Shown: positions 20,417 through 31,296 of the stretch, one piece after another | Numbering within the stretch: position 1 is the first letter of the stretch | How the letters are laid out: the number at the start of each line of letters is the position of its first letter | NCBI RefSeq assembly: GCF_003332325.1 | Contig: NZ_CP029295.1 | Span: 744,001-808,000, forward strand | Direction of reading: 5' to 3' | DNA: 64,000 nucleotides | Origin: [Mycoplasma] phocae | GTDB taxonomy: Bacteria > Bacillota_I > Bacilli_A > Mycoplasmatales > Metamycoplasmataceae | Translations under genes and position numbers: made by a program | Notes under the pieces: model-generated | What the model saw: only the letters and a program-made list of their open reading frames with translations | Told to the model about the DNA's origin: nothing | The model's database searches: none

Positions 20417-20824
20417 ATGAACAAACCTGTCAAAAAAGCAATATTGGCATTTAATATAATCTCTATTATAGCTTCACCTATTATCTTAGGTTTATTAGTT
20501 GCTATAGTTTTATTATTCAATTCTGAGAGAACAGAATCTGAATCAACATCATTTTTATTGAAAATAATAGCAGAAATTCTAGCATTATTGCTATTTTTAA
20601 CCCTAAACTTCATAGCTTTTGTGTTAAATATAATTGGCATTACTATCGGATTTAAAGAAAAAAAATCCACTGCCGGGATTATGTTTATTTTATCAATTGT
20701 CTTTAGTGGTTTAATGGGAATATTTGGAATAATAGGATCTGTTATGCTATTAAAAGATTATCCAAATAACCAACAAAGATATAATAATAATATGTCAAAC
20801 TCAAATAATATGAATAGAATCTAA
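20417..20824 (+). CDS. Small integral membrane protein, paralogue of the previous gene
   Basis: 135 residues with hydrophobic segments near 8-32, 45-75 and 85-112 and a short Asn-rich tail (NNNMSNSNNMNRI). ATG 20417 is preferred over the upstream frame extension to 20330 because CAAAGGA lies just before it and the protein then begins MNKPVKKAILAFN, aligning with its paralogue. It is flanked by its own terminator. Function unknown; the shared layout (short basic N-terminus, several helices, polar tail) suggests a lineage-specific membrane family. Confidence 0.6.
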   Translation: MNKPVKKAILAFNIISIIASPIILGLLVAIVLLFNSERTESESTSFLLKIIAEILALLLFLTLNFIAFVLNIIGITIGFKEKKSTAGIMFILSIVFSGLMGIFGIIGSVMLLKDYPNNQQRYNNNMSNSNNMNRI

Positions 20825-20836
20825 ATTATATAAAAT

Positions 20837-20866
20837 ACATTCAAATACAATTTGGGTGTTTTTTAT
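20837..20866 (+). terminator. Terminator of the second small membrane protein gene
   Basis: acattcaaat (20837-20846) pairs with atttgggtgt (20850-20859) with two G-U pairs, followed by TTTTTT. Confidence 0.65.
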
Positions 20867-21379
20867 TTACATATTTTTTAGTTTTATAAATAATTTATTA
20901 TAGGTTTCTTTAAGTTTATTATAATTATCGATATTAATTTTTAGTAATTGATAATGTTTTCTAACAACATGAATTTTATTATCAACTCACTTATTTCATA
21001 TTTTGTCATTAGTATTGGTTTCTTCATTTTCAATATTTTCGCAAAGCAATTCAACTGATACAAAATTAATGTTCATTAAGCGAATATTTTTTTCAAATTG
21101 CGATTCTAATTTAATTATTAGATAATTTAGATCATCTTTGATATGTAATCTGATTTCATGCGAGAGTTTAGCAAATTTTTCTAGCAAGCCTTGGATAGTT
21201 GCACATGTTTTTTGAAATTTTAAATCTAGAGTATTAGCTCGAGTTAAAACTTTTTTACTTAGTTTAGTATTTAGATAAAAGTTTTTATCGATTTTATCAT
21301 TAATAATTTTTATTTGATTATTAGCTCAAATAATTACCTGCAAAATTTTTTTAATTGTTTGTTTATTATTTTTTTTCAT
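20867..21379 (-). CDS. Hypothetical coiled-coil protein, duplicated locally
   Basis: A 170-residue minus-strand frame, readable only with UGA as Trp (three TGA codons). It starts at ATG 21379 after AAAAAGGTTAG. The protein is rich in Lys, Asn, Ile and Leu and should be largely helical. It has no signal peptide or membrane helix and no motif I recognise. A decayed copy of its C-terminal two-thirds lies at 22665-22885 on the same strand, which argues that it was once a real multicopy gene. It lies tail to tail with the preceding gene. Confidence 0.6.
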
Positions 21380-22123
21380 TTTACTAACCTTTTTAAATTC
21401 AAAATTTTATTTATAATTATAGTCAAAAAATTTAGCTAACTATCTAGAAAAATAATGCCGCTACATTTGCATCTTGGTTTGAATCTATTTTTATTTATTA
21501 TCTCGAATGCATTTTTTGATCTGCATTTTTCTTAGATTTATTTAAATTAATTGCTTAATTTTTTAATAAGAGATGATAAGTAGTTAATAAATCACCAAAT
21601 ATGCAAAATTTTACAAGCAATAATTTTATGCAATGTATTTTAAAATTTAATTGCTAGCATTTATTTTCTTGTGCAAAATTGGAAATATAATCTAATTGCG
21701 TTTTTGGTATGATAATTTCATCCATTTATTTATTTTGTGATATTTATCTTAATAATTTAAAGCAGAAAGCATTAATAATAAATTATAAATTTTGCTGGCT
21801 AGCATATAAAATATTTTGATTTTCATTGCTATTAGGATAAAATTTTCGAATAATAAGTTGACATTTATACTATTTATTATGTTATTGTTTTTAGAATGGT
21901 TGTTTCTAAATTACTTCTAAAATTAGAAATAAAACGACATCATTTTGAAAAGATATTAATTTTAATAATGATTTAAAAAATCAAATATAAATTTAAGAAT
22001 ATTAGCATTTTTAATTATTTTTATAAAAATTTTTTGCATTATTTAAATTATTTGATAAAAATGTAATATGATATATGAGTATTTGTATATTTGTGTGCAC
22101 ATAAAGTTTGTAAATTAATAAAT
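21380..22123. other. Gene-free AT-rich stretch
   Basis: No frame longer than a few dozen codons on either strand under code 4. A TTGACA at 21858-21863 with a weak TGTTAT 16 nt later could be a promoter, and tttctaa/ttagaaa at about 21908-21934 could form a small hairpin. Otherwise I see only low-complexity A/T sequence, probably decayed coding DNA. Confidence 0.4.
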
Positions 22124-22165
22124 AATCACCATCAAATCACATGATTTGGGGTGATTTACTTTTTA
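22067..22165 (+). ncRNA. Candidate short transcript with terminator upstream of the TM2 gene
   Basis: TATGAT (22067-22072) resembles a -10 box. About 50 nt further, a 15-bp stem with one bulged base (22124-22139 with 22141-22155) is followed by TACTTTTTATATTT. No gene lies in between, so a transcript of about 85 nt that ends before the TM2 gene is possible: a small RNA or a leader with an attenuator. A nine-codon frame (MSICIFVCT) starts at 22075. Evidence is limited to promoter and terminator shapes. Confidence 0.3.
22124..22165 (+). terminator. Terminator-like hairpin upstream of the TM2 gene
   Basis: aatcacc...caaatca pairs with tgatttg...gtgatt with a single bulged A, followed by a T-rich run. 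It ends 114 nt before the TM2 gene start. Confidence 0.6.
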
Positions 22166-22278
22166 TATTTGTTCTTTATTTTTTTACTAATTTTAAAAAA
22201 GCGAAAAATATAACTTTAAATACTATAAAATTAATTTAGTAAAGTTTTTACAAAATCATTTTAAAAAAGGAGAATTTT

Positions 22279-22524
22279 ATGGAAAATAAAGAAATGAAAA
22301 AACCTATGGAACCACAAGTAAGCGAAAAAAGTAGAACAGTGCTATCATTATTATCTTTTTTCTTTGGAACATTAGGAGTTGATAGATTTTACGGCGGTAG
22401 AGTAGGACTAGGACTATTGAAATTATTTACCGGTGGCGGTTTCGGAATTTGAGCAATTATTGACTTTTTCCTAGCAATCGCAGGTGTTCAAAAAGATGAG
22501 AAAAAATTACCAATTAAAAAATAA
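22279..22524 (+). CDS. TM2 domain-containing protein
   Basis: 81 residues. After a polar N-terminus (about 1-20) comes a TM2 domain: a hydrophobic helix (LSLLSFFFGTLG), the motif GVDRFYGGRVGLGLLKL between the two helices, and a second helix with GIWAIIDFFLA. This is the classic two-helix hairpin with the conserved D-R-F-Y-G loop. TGA near 22450 is Trp. A strong AAAGGAG precedes the ATG. The function of bacterial TM2 proteins is not established. Confidence 0.9.
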
Positions 22525-22558
22525 ATTTTATAAATAATAAATTTTTAATAAATGATAA

Positions 22559-22625
22559 TTTTAAAAATAATATATAAAGAGCCAACTAAAATTCTTAGCT
22601 GACTCTTTATATATTATTTTTAAAA
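22559..22625. terminator. Very long inverted repeat, probably a bidirectional terminator
   Basis: A 30-nt left arm (22559-22588) pairs with 22596-22625 around a 7-nt loop, with only two non-Watson-Crick positions. The arms end in TTTTAAAA, so both strands carry a T-run. It follows the TM2 gene and precedes the decayed coiled-coil gene copy. Confidence 0.7.
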
Positions 22626-22664
22626 TATTTATTTGCATTTACAATGATTCTAGTCTATTATCAT

Positions 22665-22885
22665 AATTTTTTTATAATTAGAATATTGATTTTTAATAAG
22701 TGATAATGTTTTCTTACAACATAAATTTTGTTATTAACTTATCTATTTGATATCATATTATTAATATTGATTTGTTTACTTTTAATATTTTCCCAAAATA
22801 ATTCGGTAGATACAAAACTAATGGTTGTTAATTAAATAATTTTTTCAAATCGGCACTTTGATTTAATTATTAGAAAAATAATTCC
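22665..22885 (-). pseudogene. Decayed copy of the coiled-coil gene at 20867-21379
   Basis: On the minus strand the sequence translates to NKIYVVRKHYHLLKINI, against NKIHVVRKHYQLLKINI in the intact gene. Flanking DNA also aligns, including the region coding for the DLNYLIIKLESQFEKNI segment. A TAA stop falls just before the well-kept stretch, the frame shifts elsewhere, and the N-terminal third is missing. This is a remnant of a duplication that now spans the TM2 gene. Confidence 0.75.
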
Positions 22886-23245
22886 TGTATAGTTTTTTAA
22901 TTAGTTGCTTATTAATGTTTTTATAAATTTGAATTTTTGCTTTTAATCACCGTTAAAAAAATCCAAATTTTTTTAGGCAAAATATTTTATTTTCTTGAAA
23001 AAATAAGCATAAAATATGCATAAATTTAATTTTAAAAAATATAAAATAATTATTTTTCTATATAATTTCAATTAATAAATGTTTTAAAAGATTTTAATAG
23101 CACGCTTATTTTTGCCAATTTCCGCTTTTTTTCGCAAATTTCGGCATAAAAATTACTTTATCGGTTATTACTTCTGTTCGATTTTCCAACAAAAAATGTT
23201 TAAATAATCATTAAAAATGCCATTTTAGAAAAAAAATAATTTTTT
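22886..23245. other. Gene-free stretch upstream of dnaK
   Basis: No supported frame on either strand. It holds AT-rich DNA with a somewhat less A/T-biased patch near 23100-23180. The dnaK control region begins at 23246. Confidence 0.4.
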
Positions 23246-23272
23246 TTAGCACTCTTTAAAATTAAGTGCTAA
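23246..23272 (+). promoter_or_regulatory. CIRCE operator (HrcA binding site) of dnaK
   Basis: TTAGCACTC, a 9-nt spacer and AAGTGCTAA. This is the CIRCE inverted repeat with one mismatch in the right half (A for G). A TATATT -10-like box lies just after it at 23275-23280. It implies heat-shock control of dnaK by HrcA. Confidence 0.93.
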
Positions 23273-25108
<1,836 letters not shown>

Positions 25109-25130
25109 TCTTTAAAAATATTAATAATAT

Positions 25131-25162
25131 AATAATCGTGAATCCCGCACGATTATTTTTAT
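25131..25162 (+). terminator. Rho-independent terminator of dnaK
   Basis: aataatcgtg (25131-25140) pairs perfectly with cacgattatt (25148-25157), followed by TTTATTT. Confidence 0.85.
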
Positions 25163-25353
25163 TTATAGATAATTTATTTATGAATTTAAAAAAAGTTATG
25201 TTTATGATACAATTACTATGTACTTTGATCGTACTTATTAAATTAAAATTTAATCAATTAAACACTATTATGAATTCAAATGCTCGTGTTAATTTATTAA
25301 TGCATTTGTTAGAAATAATAGGAAGTGTAACAAATTAAAATTAAGGAATATAC

Positions 25354-26286
25354 ATGCAAGAACAAAAAGACATGAAACAACAAGAAAATAAACAAGTTGA
25401 AAAAAACCAAAAAAATGCAACTATGCATAATTCATCAGAACCTACCATTGTTTCGAGAGAAAAATTACTAGAAGCCGAAACATATTTTGGTCATAGAGTT
25501 AGTCAATGAAACCCAAAAATGAAACAAAGCATTTGAGGCAAAAGAATGGGAATTCACATTATTGACATTGCCAAAACTCAAAAAGCATTGGAATATGCTT
25601 ACAAACTTTTAAATAAAATGGCTCAAAAACCTACTTCATTTATTTGAGTTGGTACCAAAAAACAAGCTAAAAAAGCTATTGAAGCTGCTGCTGAAAGAAC
25701 AAATTCTGTTTATGTATCAGAACGTTGATTAGGTGGTACATTAACTAATTCAACAACTATCTTTAAAAGCGTTAAAGAATTAGAAAGATTAGAAGAACTT
25801 CAAAAAGGCGGATACGCTGGATATACTAAAAAAGAAGGTCTTTTAATGGACAAGAAAATTGCTAAATTACAAAAAAACCTAGGTGGTATTAGAAAATTAG
25901 CAAACCGTGGAACAACCCCACAAGTAATGATTTGTGCATCACCAATGGATGATGATATTGCTATTAAAGAAGCAAGAAAAAAAGGTTTGAAAATCTTTTC
26001 AATTCAAGATACCAATTCAAATCCTGATTTAGTTGATTTCGCTATTCCAGCAAATGATGATTCAGTTAAATCTGTAACATTAATTATGACCATTTTAGCA
26101 GATGCTATTGCCGCTGCTCGTGGAAATGAACAATTATATGCTTACAAACCAAATGAACAAATCATTTTACCAGAAGATCCAAAACCAGAAAGAGATCCAA
26201 ATACCTTTCCAAAGAGAAGAACATACTACAATAGAGAAAATAATGAAAATTCTCCAAGAGAAGAAGAATCAAAAAATAAAGAATAA
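25354..26286 (+). CDS. rpsB: 30S ribosomal protein S2
   Basis: 310 residues, longer than the 230-260 typical for S2 because of a polar Gln/Lys-rich N-terminal extension (about 1-33) and a Glu/Asn-rich C-terminal tail. The core is well kept: [35 protein letters not shown] and [13 protein letters not shown] Trp codons occur in the first third. An AAGGA site precedes the ATG at 25354. tsf follows 9 nt later, the usual rpsB-tsf pair. Confidence 0.96.
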
Positions 26287-26295
26287 GGAGAACGA

Positions 26296-27174
26296 ATGTC
26301 TGTAGATTTAAAAAAAATTAAGGAATTAAGGGAAAGAACTAACTCAGGATTCCTAGACTGTAAAAATGCTTTAGAAGCAACTAATAATGATGTTGAACAA
26401 GCAATTGATTGACTAAAAGAAAAAGGAATTTTAAAAGCTGCCAAAAAAGCAGGTAGAATTGCTGCTGATGGTATTGTAAAAGAATATGTTAAAGATAATG
26501 TAGCTATTATGTTTGAACTTAATTGTGAAACTGATTTTGTTGCTAAAAATAACATGTTTATGGAATTGTCTGACAAAATATCAAAAGCTTTAGTTGACCA
26601 AAAATTTGAAAGTGCTGAGGATCTAAAAAATCTAAAAATGGAAGGATTAACCATTGAAGAACACTGCAATGAATTAACAGCAAAAATTGGTGAAAAAGTT
26701 GCTTTTAGAAGAGCAACAAGATTTGAAGCTAAAGAAGGCGAAGTTGTTGCTGGATATACCCACGCTAATAATAAAGTTGCTTCAATTTTAATCGCTAAAG
26801 GATCTAACCAAGAAGCTTTAAGACAATTAGCAATGCACGTTGCTGCTCTTAACCCAGCTCACATTTTTGAATCTTGTCTACCAAAAGGCGAATTGACAAT
26901 GATTTACAAAAAAATTGATAGTGATCCAAAACTTTTAAACAAACCAGAAAAAATTCAAAATTCAATGAAAGCTGGAATGTTAAGAAAAGAAATGAATGAA
27001 AAAGGAGTTTTATTATTCCAACCTTTTGTTATGGATGAATCTAAAACTGTTGCTCAATTTCTAGAAGATAGTAAATTAGAACTAATTTATTCAAAGAGAT
27101 TTGAAGTAGGAGAAGGAATCGAAAAAAACGTTGTTGACTTTGCTGCTGAAGTAGCAGAACAAATGAAACACTAA
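26296..27174 (+). CDS. tsf: Elongation factor Ts
   Basis: Nucleotide exchange factor for EF-Tu. The 292 residues carry the N-terminal UBA-like domain with IKELRERTNSGFLDCKNAL, the core with MFELNCETDFVAKN, and MHVAALNP. ATG 26296 follows AAGGAG; a TGA near 26411 (Trp) makes the frame seem to start later. It is co-transcribed with rpsB and ends at a strong hairpin. Confidence 0.96.
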
Positions 27175-27185
27175 AAATTTCAAAT

Positions 27186-27212
27186 AATCCCTTAAAATAG
27201 GGATTTTTTTTA
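27186..27212 (+). terminator. Rho-independent terminator of rpsB-tsf
   Basis: aatccct (27186-27192) pairs with agggatt (27199-27205), followed by a run of T. Confidence 0.85.
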
Positions 27213-27238
27213 ATTCCATTTTAACTATTTATATAATT

Positions 27239-27268
27239 TTGACATTTTTTATTAAACTTATATATAAT
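27239..27268 (+). promoter_or_regulatory. Consensus sigma-A promoter of the lipoprotein gene
   Basis: TTGACA (27239-27244), 18-nt spacer, TATAAT (27263-27268), 39 nt before the ATG. This is the best -35/-10 pair in the window. Confidence 0.75.
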
Positions 27269-27307
27269 TATTTATGTTAAAAATAAAATAAATGAAAGGC
27301 CTTAACA

Positions 27308-28885
27308 ATGAAAAAAAATACAAAAATATGAATATCATTAGCGGCAATTGCTACTCCAATTGTCCTTCCATTAGTAGCTGCATCATGTGGCAATAAAAAC
27401 ACAGCAGAAGAAATGAAAGAAAAAACAGATCCTAAAACTGATGGAGAAAATCGATACAAAAATGTTCCAAAAAGTTTACTTGAAAGTGTTAAAAATAACT
27501 TTGGAATTATGTATTCAGAAAAATTAATTAATGAAAAAGCGAATGTTACAAGTAATTCAGTTTTAGAAAAAATTAAATCAAAGGCCGATAATTTAAATGA
27601 AATTTCTAGAATCCTTGAACCTTATGCATATGTAAATTTTGATAATATTGATACCACCAAATTTAAATATGAATTAGATCTTAAAAAAACAAAAGCTACT
27701 TCAGGAGTACTACATTTGATATTTAAGGTTACTCCACTTACAGGGAATACTAATATTTCTCTTTCGTCAGAATTTGATTTAATCGATTTTCAAAAAGATC
27801 TTTCAAACGCGGCAACACATAATATTGCCGGCATGATATTTTCAGAAACAGTAACTAGCTCAGGCGAGGAAATAACTGGACCGATGTTAGTTGCTGGACT
27901 TAAAGAATTAACTTCAAAACCAGTCAAAGAACAACTTGCATATCTAAAAAAATATATTACTATATCTGGAGATTACGATTCAAATGCTTATGATCTTAAA
28001 TTACATCCAGAATATATTCATGACCATGGTTTAACAAATGTCCACATGAAAGTTTCATATAAAGCTAAAAACGAAAGTCAATGAAAAGAAATAATCTTCT
28101 TTGTTTACGGTTTTGATGCTAAAAATAAAAGTGATGTTTTTGGTTTAAAAGTTAATGAAAAGTCAAAAAGAATTACTTCTATTGATTTACTAGCAAAATT
28201 AAAAAATTTAAATACATGAAATGAACAATTAGCAGTTCTTCAAGAATATTTTAACTTTACTGAAAGTGATAGTTTTAAATATTATGATTACGAAATCAAT
28301 AAAGAAAAATCAATTGTCCCTTATCAAAAAATTGAAGATGAAGATGAACAAAAAGATCAAGATAAAAAACAACCAATTCTTGATAGCAAATCGCTTAACT
28401 TAGTTGTTAATAAAATTGATAAATTTGATAAAACTAAAAAAGTTGAAATTAATTTTGAAATTAAAGGATTAGATATAATTAAAGCTATTGGATACTTAGA
28501 ATTTGAAGAATTGGGATATGGAACTGAAGAGTTTAGTGGAACATATTACAGAGTTGGATATTCTTCACTAAAAAATTATTTAGAATCAGAAGGATTTAAA
28601 AGAATATCAGCTAAAGAACAAATAGATAATCTTATAGTTAAATTGAATGAAGGAATAGATCCTGAAGAAGGCCAGCCCGCAAGAATTATTGAAAATTTAG
28701 TATCTAAATATGATATGAAAATTAATCCAAAATTCATTGTAAAACGTGGAAATATTTATCCAGATCATATTGTTACATTTACATTTGAAATTACTGATAA
28801 AACCACAAATAAGACAACAAAGCAAAAAGTACAAGTGCCAGGTTTTGATTTTTACAAGGAATTGCGTGATAAGGAAGTTAATTAA
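27308..28885 (+). CDS. Lipoprotein built of four Lipoprotein_17-like repeats
   Basis: 525 residues. The N-terminus is KKNTK, a hydrophobic stretch and the lipobox VAASC with Cys27, so it should be exported and lipid-anchored. The mature part holds about four units of roughly 100 residues. Each has a helical start (L-x-x-L-x-x-x-x-x-x-x-Q-L-x-x-L), then Y-[IV]-x-[IF], a Tyr/Leu/Lys strand and a final V-x-F-x-[VI] strand with G-F-D or similar. This fits the mycoplasma lipoprotein-associated domain. Several TGA codons are Trp. Surface location follows from the signal; binding function is unknown. Confidence 0.8.
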
Positions 28886-28902
28886 TATTTAATTTTAAAA
28901 AT

Positions 28903-28934
28903 TCTAGCTTATTAGTATGAGCTAGATTTTTTAT
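28903..28934 (+). terminator. Terminator of the lipoprotein gene
   Basis: tctagctta (28903-28911) pairs with tgagctaga (28918-28926), followed by TTTTTTATT. Confidence 0.75.
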
Positions 28935-28935
28935 T

Positions 28936-29249
28936 AATTTTTAATATGAAAATTAAAAAATAGTATAAAAATTATAAATACTAAAAATAGAAAACAGCAT
29001 TGCCAATTAAGATCTCAACAATTTATAGAAAATAGATGTAATAGCAAGAGAATATAAAATTAGAATTTAAACGAAACATATGAAAAAAAATAATATTAGT
29101 TTTTTTAAGTTTAAAGAAAAAATTAGTAATTTTTACTAATAGTAGAAATAATTTTGCAATTTAGCATAAATTTAATTTTGTCGACAATGAGAAGATGAAG
29201 TGATCATATTAGCTAATAGTGCTTTTATAAATTTTTATAAAATAAAATT
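28936..29249. other. Gene-free AT-rich stretch
   Basis: No frame above about 20 codons is supported; a 19-codon frame starting at 29080 is the best and lacks a ribosome binding site. I see no RNA gene or repeat here. Confidence 0.4.
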
Positions 29250-29290
29250 TGATAAATAAAAATCATCTGTTTAATTCAAACAAATGATTT
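29250..29290 (-). terminator. Terminator of the nucleotidyltransferase-like gene
   Basis: On the minus strand aaatcatttgttt (29290-29278) pairs with aaacagatgattt (29272-29260), giving 13 bp with one G-U, followed by TTTATTTATC. It is weaker on the plus strand, so it belongs to the minus-strand gene. Confidence 0.7.
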
Positions 29291-29295
29291 ATTTT

Positions 29296-30780
29296 TTAAA
29301 TTCCTTTTTCATTGATGATTTCAATTAGAAATAGTAGATAGTATAAGTTTCTTGTTAGAACTGAGAAATCTTTTCTTTGAACTGGAACAATTAAATCAAT
29401 TTTATTTATGTCCTTTTCTTCAACATCATTTAAATAAACAAATTTAACTGGTAGTCTAAATTTCCTTACAAGAGCCTTAAATTTACTTATAGTAGCTTGT
29501 TTATCTTTATCTTCGATATTCTTCGGCATTTTGATAACAATGTTTTCTTTATCTCAACTATTATGTTCATCAATTTTAGGTGTGAATACAAGTTGATAGT
29601 TTTCTGCTATATCATCAAAAGAGTTTTCATTGTCAAATAAGTAAAATACATTCATTTTGCTATTTTCTAAATATTTATCAGCAAAAGTCATTAGCATTGC
29701 TACCATTGGGTCGTAATATTTTTCAATACCAAATTTCTTAATTTTGCTTGTTGATTTTGATTTTAAATTACCAAATGATAATTTTAGGTAATCTTGATTA
29801 AAATTGTTTCACATTATTTTGTTATTATTTTTTGAAAGTTGGTTATCTCTTTTAATATCACATACAAAAAGATTATCGCTTTTGTTTTTATATTTTAAGA
29901 ATCCAGTATCTTCTTTAATTAACTGAATTTTGTGATAACGTGGAGACGCTTCATCAATTACATCATCTTCATAATTAAAAGTTCTATCTAGACTACTGAA
30001 CTCCTTAATTTTCATATCAATAATATGATTTGATTTTAAAATTGCGTCTGAAATTTTATATATTAATCTTAACCCTCTTATTTTATTAATGGTTTTTAGA
30101 TAAATAAATGCTTTTCCTAAAACAATATTTCTAGTTTCAGTATTACCGAAAAGATTTTCTTCAATTTTTTCAAGATCAAATGTATATTCAAGGTATGAAT
30201 CATAATTATAATGACGATAAATGAAAAAACTATTGTAAGCGCCTGATAGAAGAAAATCTTTAGCTGCTTTACTATTAATTTTCTCTCAAATTTTAGGGTC
30301 GGCATCTGATATTTCAATTAGGTCAAGTTTTATGTCTTTAACTTTCTCTGTTCGGTCATGTTGATATCAATCACTTAATACATATTGCATCATTAATATT
30401 CTTTGAACTGCTGCAAATTCAGTGCCTAAAAGTAATATATTTTGATAAGTGCTTTTTTTGGTAAATTGTTCTGAAATTCTTTCAAGTGTAACTAATTTAA
30501 TTTTTATATCATTAATCTCAAAAGCTAAAATATTGCCGTCTTCTTTTAAATTTTTTACACTTTCCTGTTGGCGAATAAAGTTTAGAAATTGTTTTTTACT
30601 TTCATTTTTTGTTTCTGTAAAGCAAAAATTAAGATCATTGGGCAGTCTACTAATTAGACCTTCTTTTGCAAAAACATAACTTCCTTTTAAGATAATTTGT
30701 ACATTTTTGTCATACATGTTGTTGAATTTTTCAATCATTTGGTCGATTACTTCTATAGTGGTTTCAATTTGTGTATACAT
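29296..30780 (-). CDS. Orphan nucleotidyltransferase-like protein (AbiEii/DUF1814-like, tentative)
   Basis: A single 494-residue frame once TGA codons are read as Trp. The N-terminal 130 residues resemble the nucleotidyltransferase core of the AbiEii family: ILKGSYVFAKEG (G33-S34), then SRLPNDLNF (D49-L50-N51), matching the G-[GS]-x(10-15)-R-x-x-x-D-L-D-F pattern, and a later strand NDIKIKLVTL. The second aspartate is Asn here, so catalysis may be altered. The C-terminal 360 residues match nothing I recognise. There is no adjacent AbiEi-like antitoxin gene and no helical DNA-binding partner. It is a single-gene unit flanked by gene-poor DNA, which suits an accessory gene. Confidence 0.5.
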
Positions 30781-31296
30781 ATTTTATTTTGTCCATTCTT
30801 GTTATTAAAATAAGCATTGTAGCTTGTTTATAAAACATAAGATATATTTTTATTTTTTTGTTAATTAATTTTGAGAAATTTAAGTTTATCACTAGGATAT
30901 TTTTAATATAGCATATTTAAAGTGGCAATCAATTTAAGGGTTGTTATTTTCTCTAATTTAATTAGATTATCATGGGTTTTGATTGCTAATTTTAAATATG
31001 CTATTTGATTTTAAATTATAAATTTTATGCATGTTCATATCCTTATTAGTTATCATTTTAACACTTAATAAGCAATTAATTTTAAAAATATACTATTTTT
31101 AGTTACTTTTTTAAAATTTTTAATTTGTCTTTAAAAATATTATGTTGCTAATGGTTTGAAATTTATTAAAATTGAATTAGATACTAAACTTTAATAAGTG
31201 ATAGATTTTAATGGCTTTTCAATAATTTCATTCAATTTATTGTGTTATTTAGAAGAATAAATAGTATCCTTATAAATATAAAGTGAAAGGAAAATT
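30781..31296. other. Gene-free stretch with a long inverted repeat
   Basis: 516 nt between the divergent nucleotidyltransferase-like gene and pip, without a supported frame. It contains the inverted repeat at 30908-31004 and presumably both promoters; a GAAAGGA ribosome binding site for pip lies at its end. Confidence 0.5.
30908..31004. repeat. Imperfect inverted repeat with 25-nt arms
   Basis: atagcatatttaaa at 30908-30921 is exactly mirrored by tttaaatatgctat at 30991-31004. After a short unmatched step, caatcaa (30926-30932) is mirrored by ttgattg (30979-30985). A 46-nt loop separates the arms. It has no T-run after it, so it is not a simple terminator. It could be a small non-autonomous element remnant or a structured RNA. 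Confidence 0.7.

Noticed and set aside
21380-22060. Coding potential in the long gap after the coiled-coil gene
   Set aside because: No frame of useful length on either strand under code 4, and no recognisable protein similarity.
30117-30317. Minus-strand frame of 66 codons inside the nucleotidyltransferase-like gene
   Set aside because: It lies in a different frame from the flanking coding stretches, which join through UGA Trp codons.
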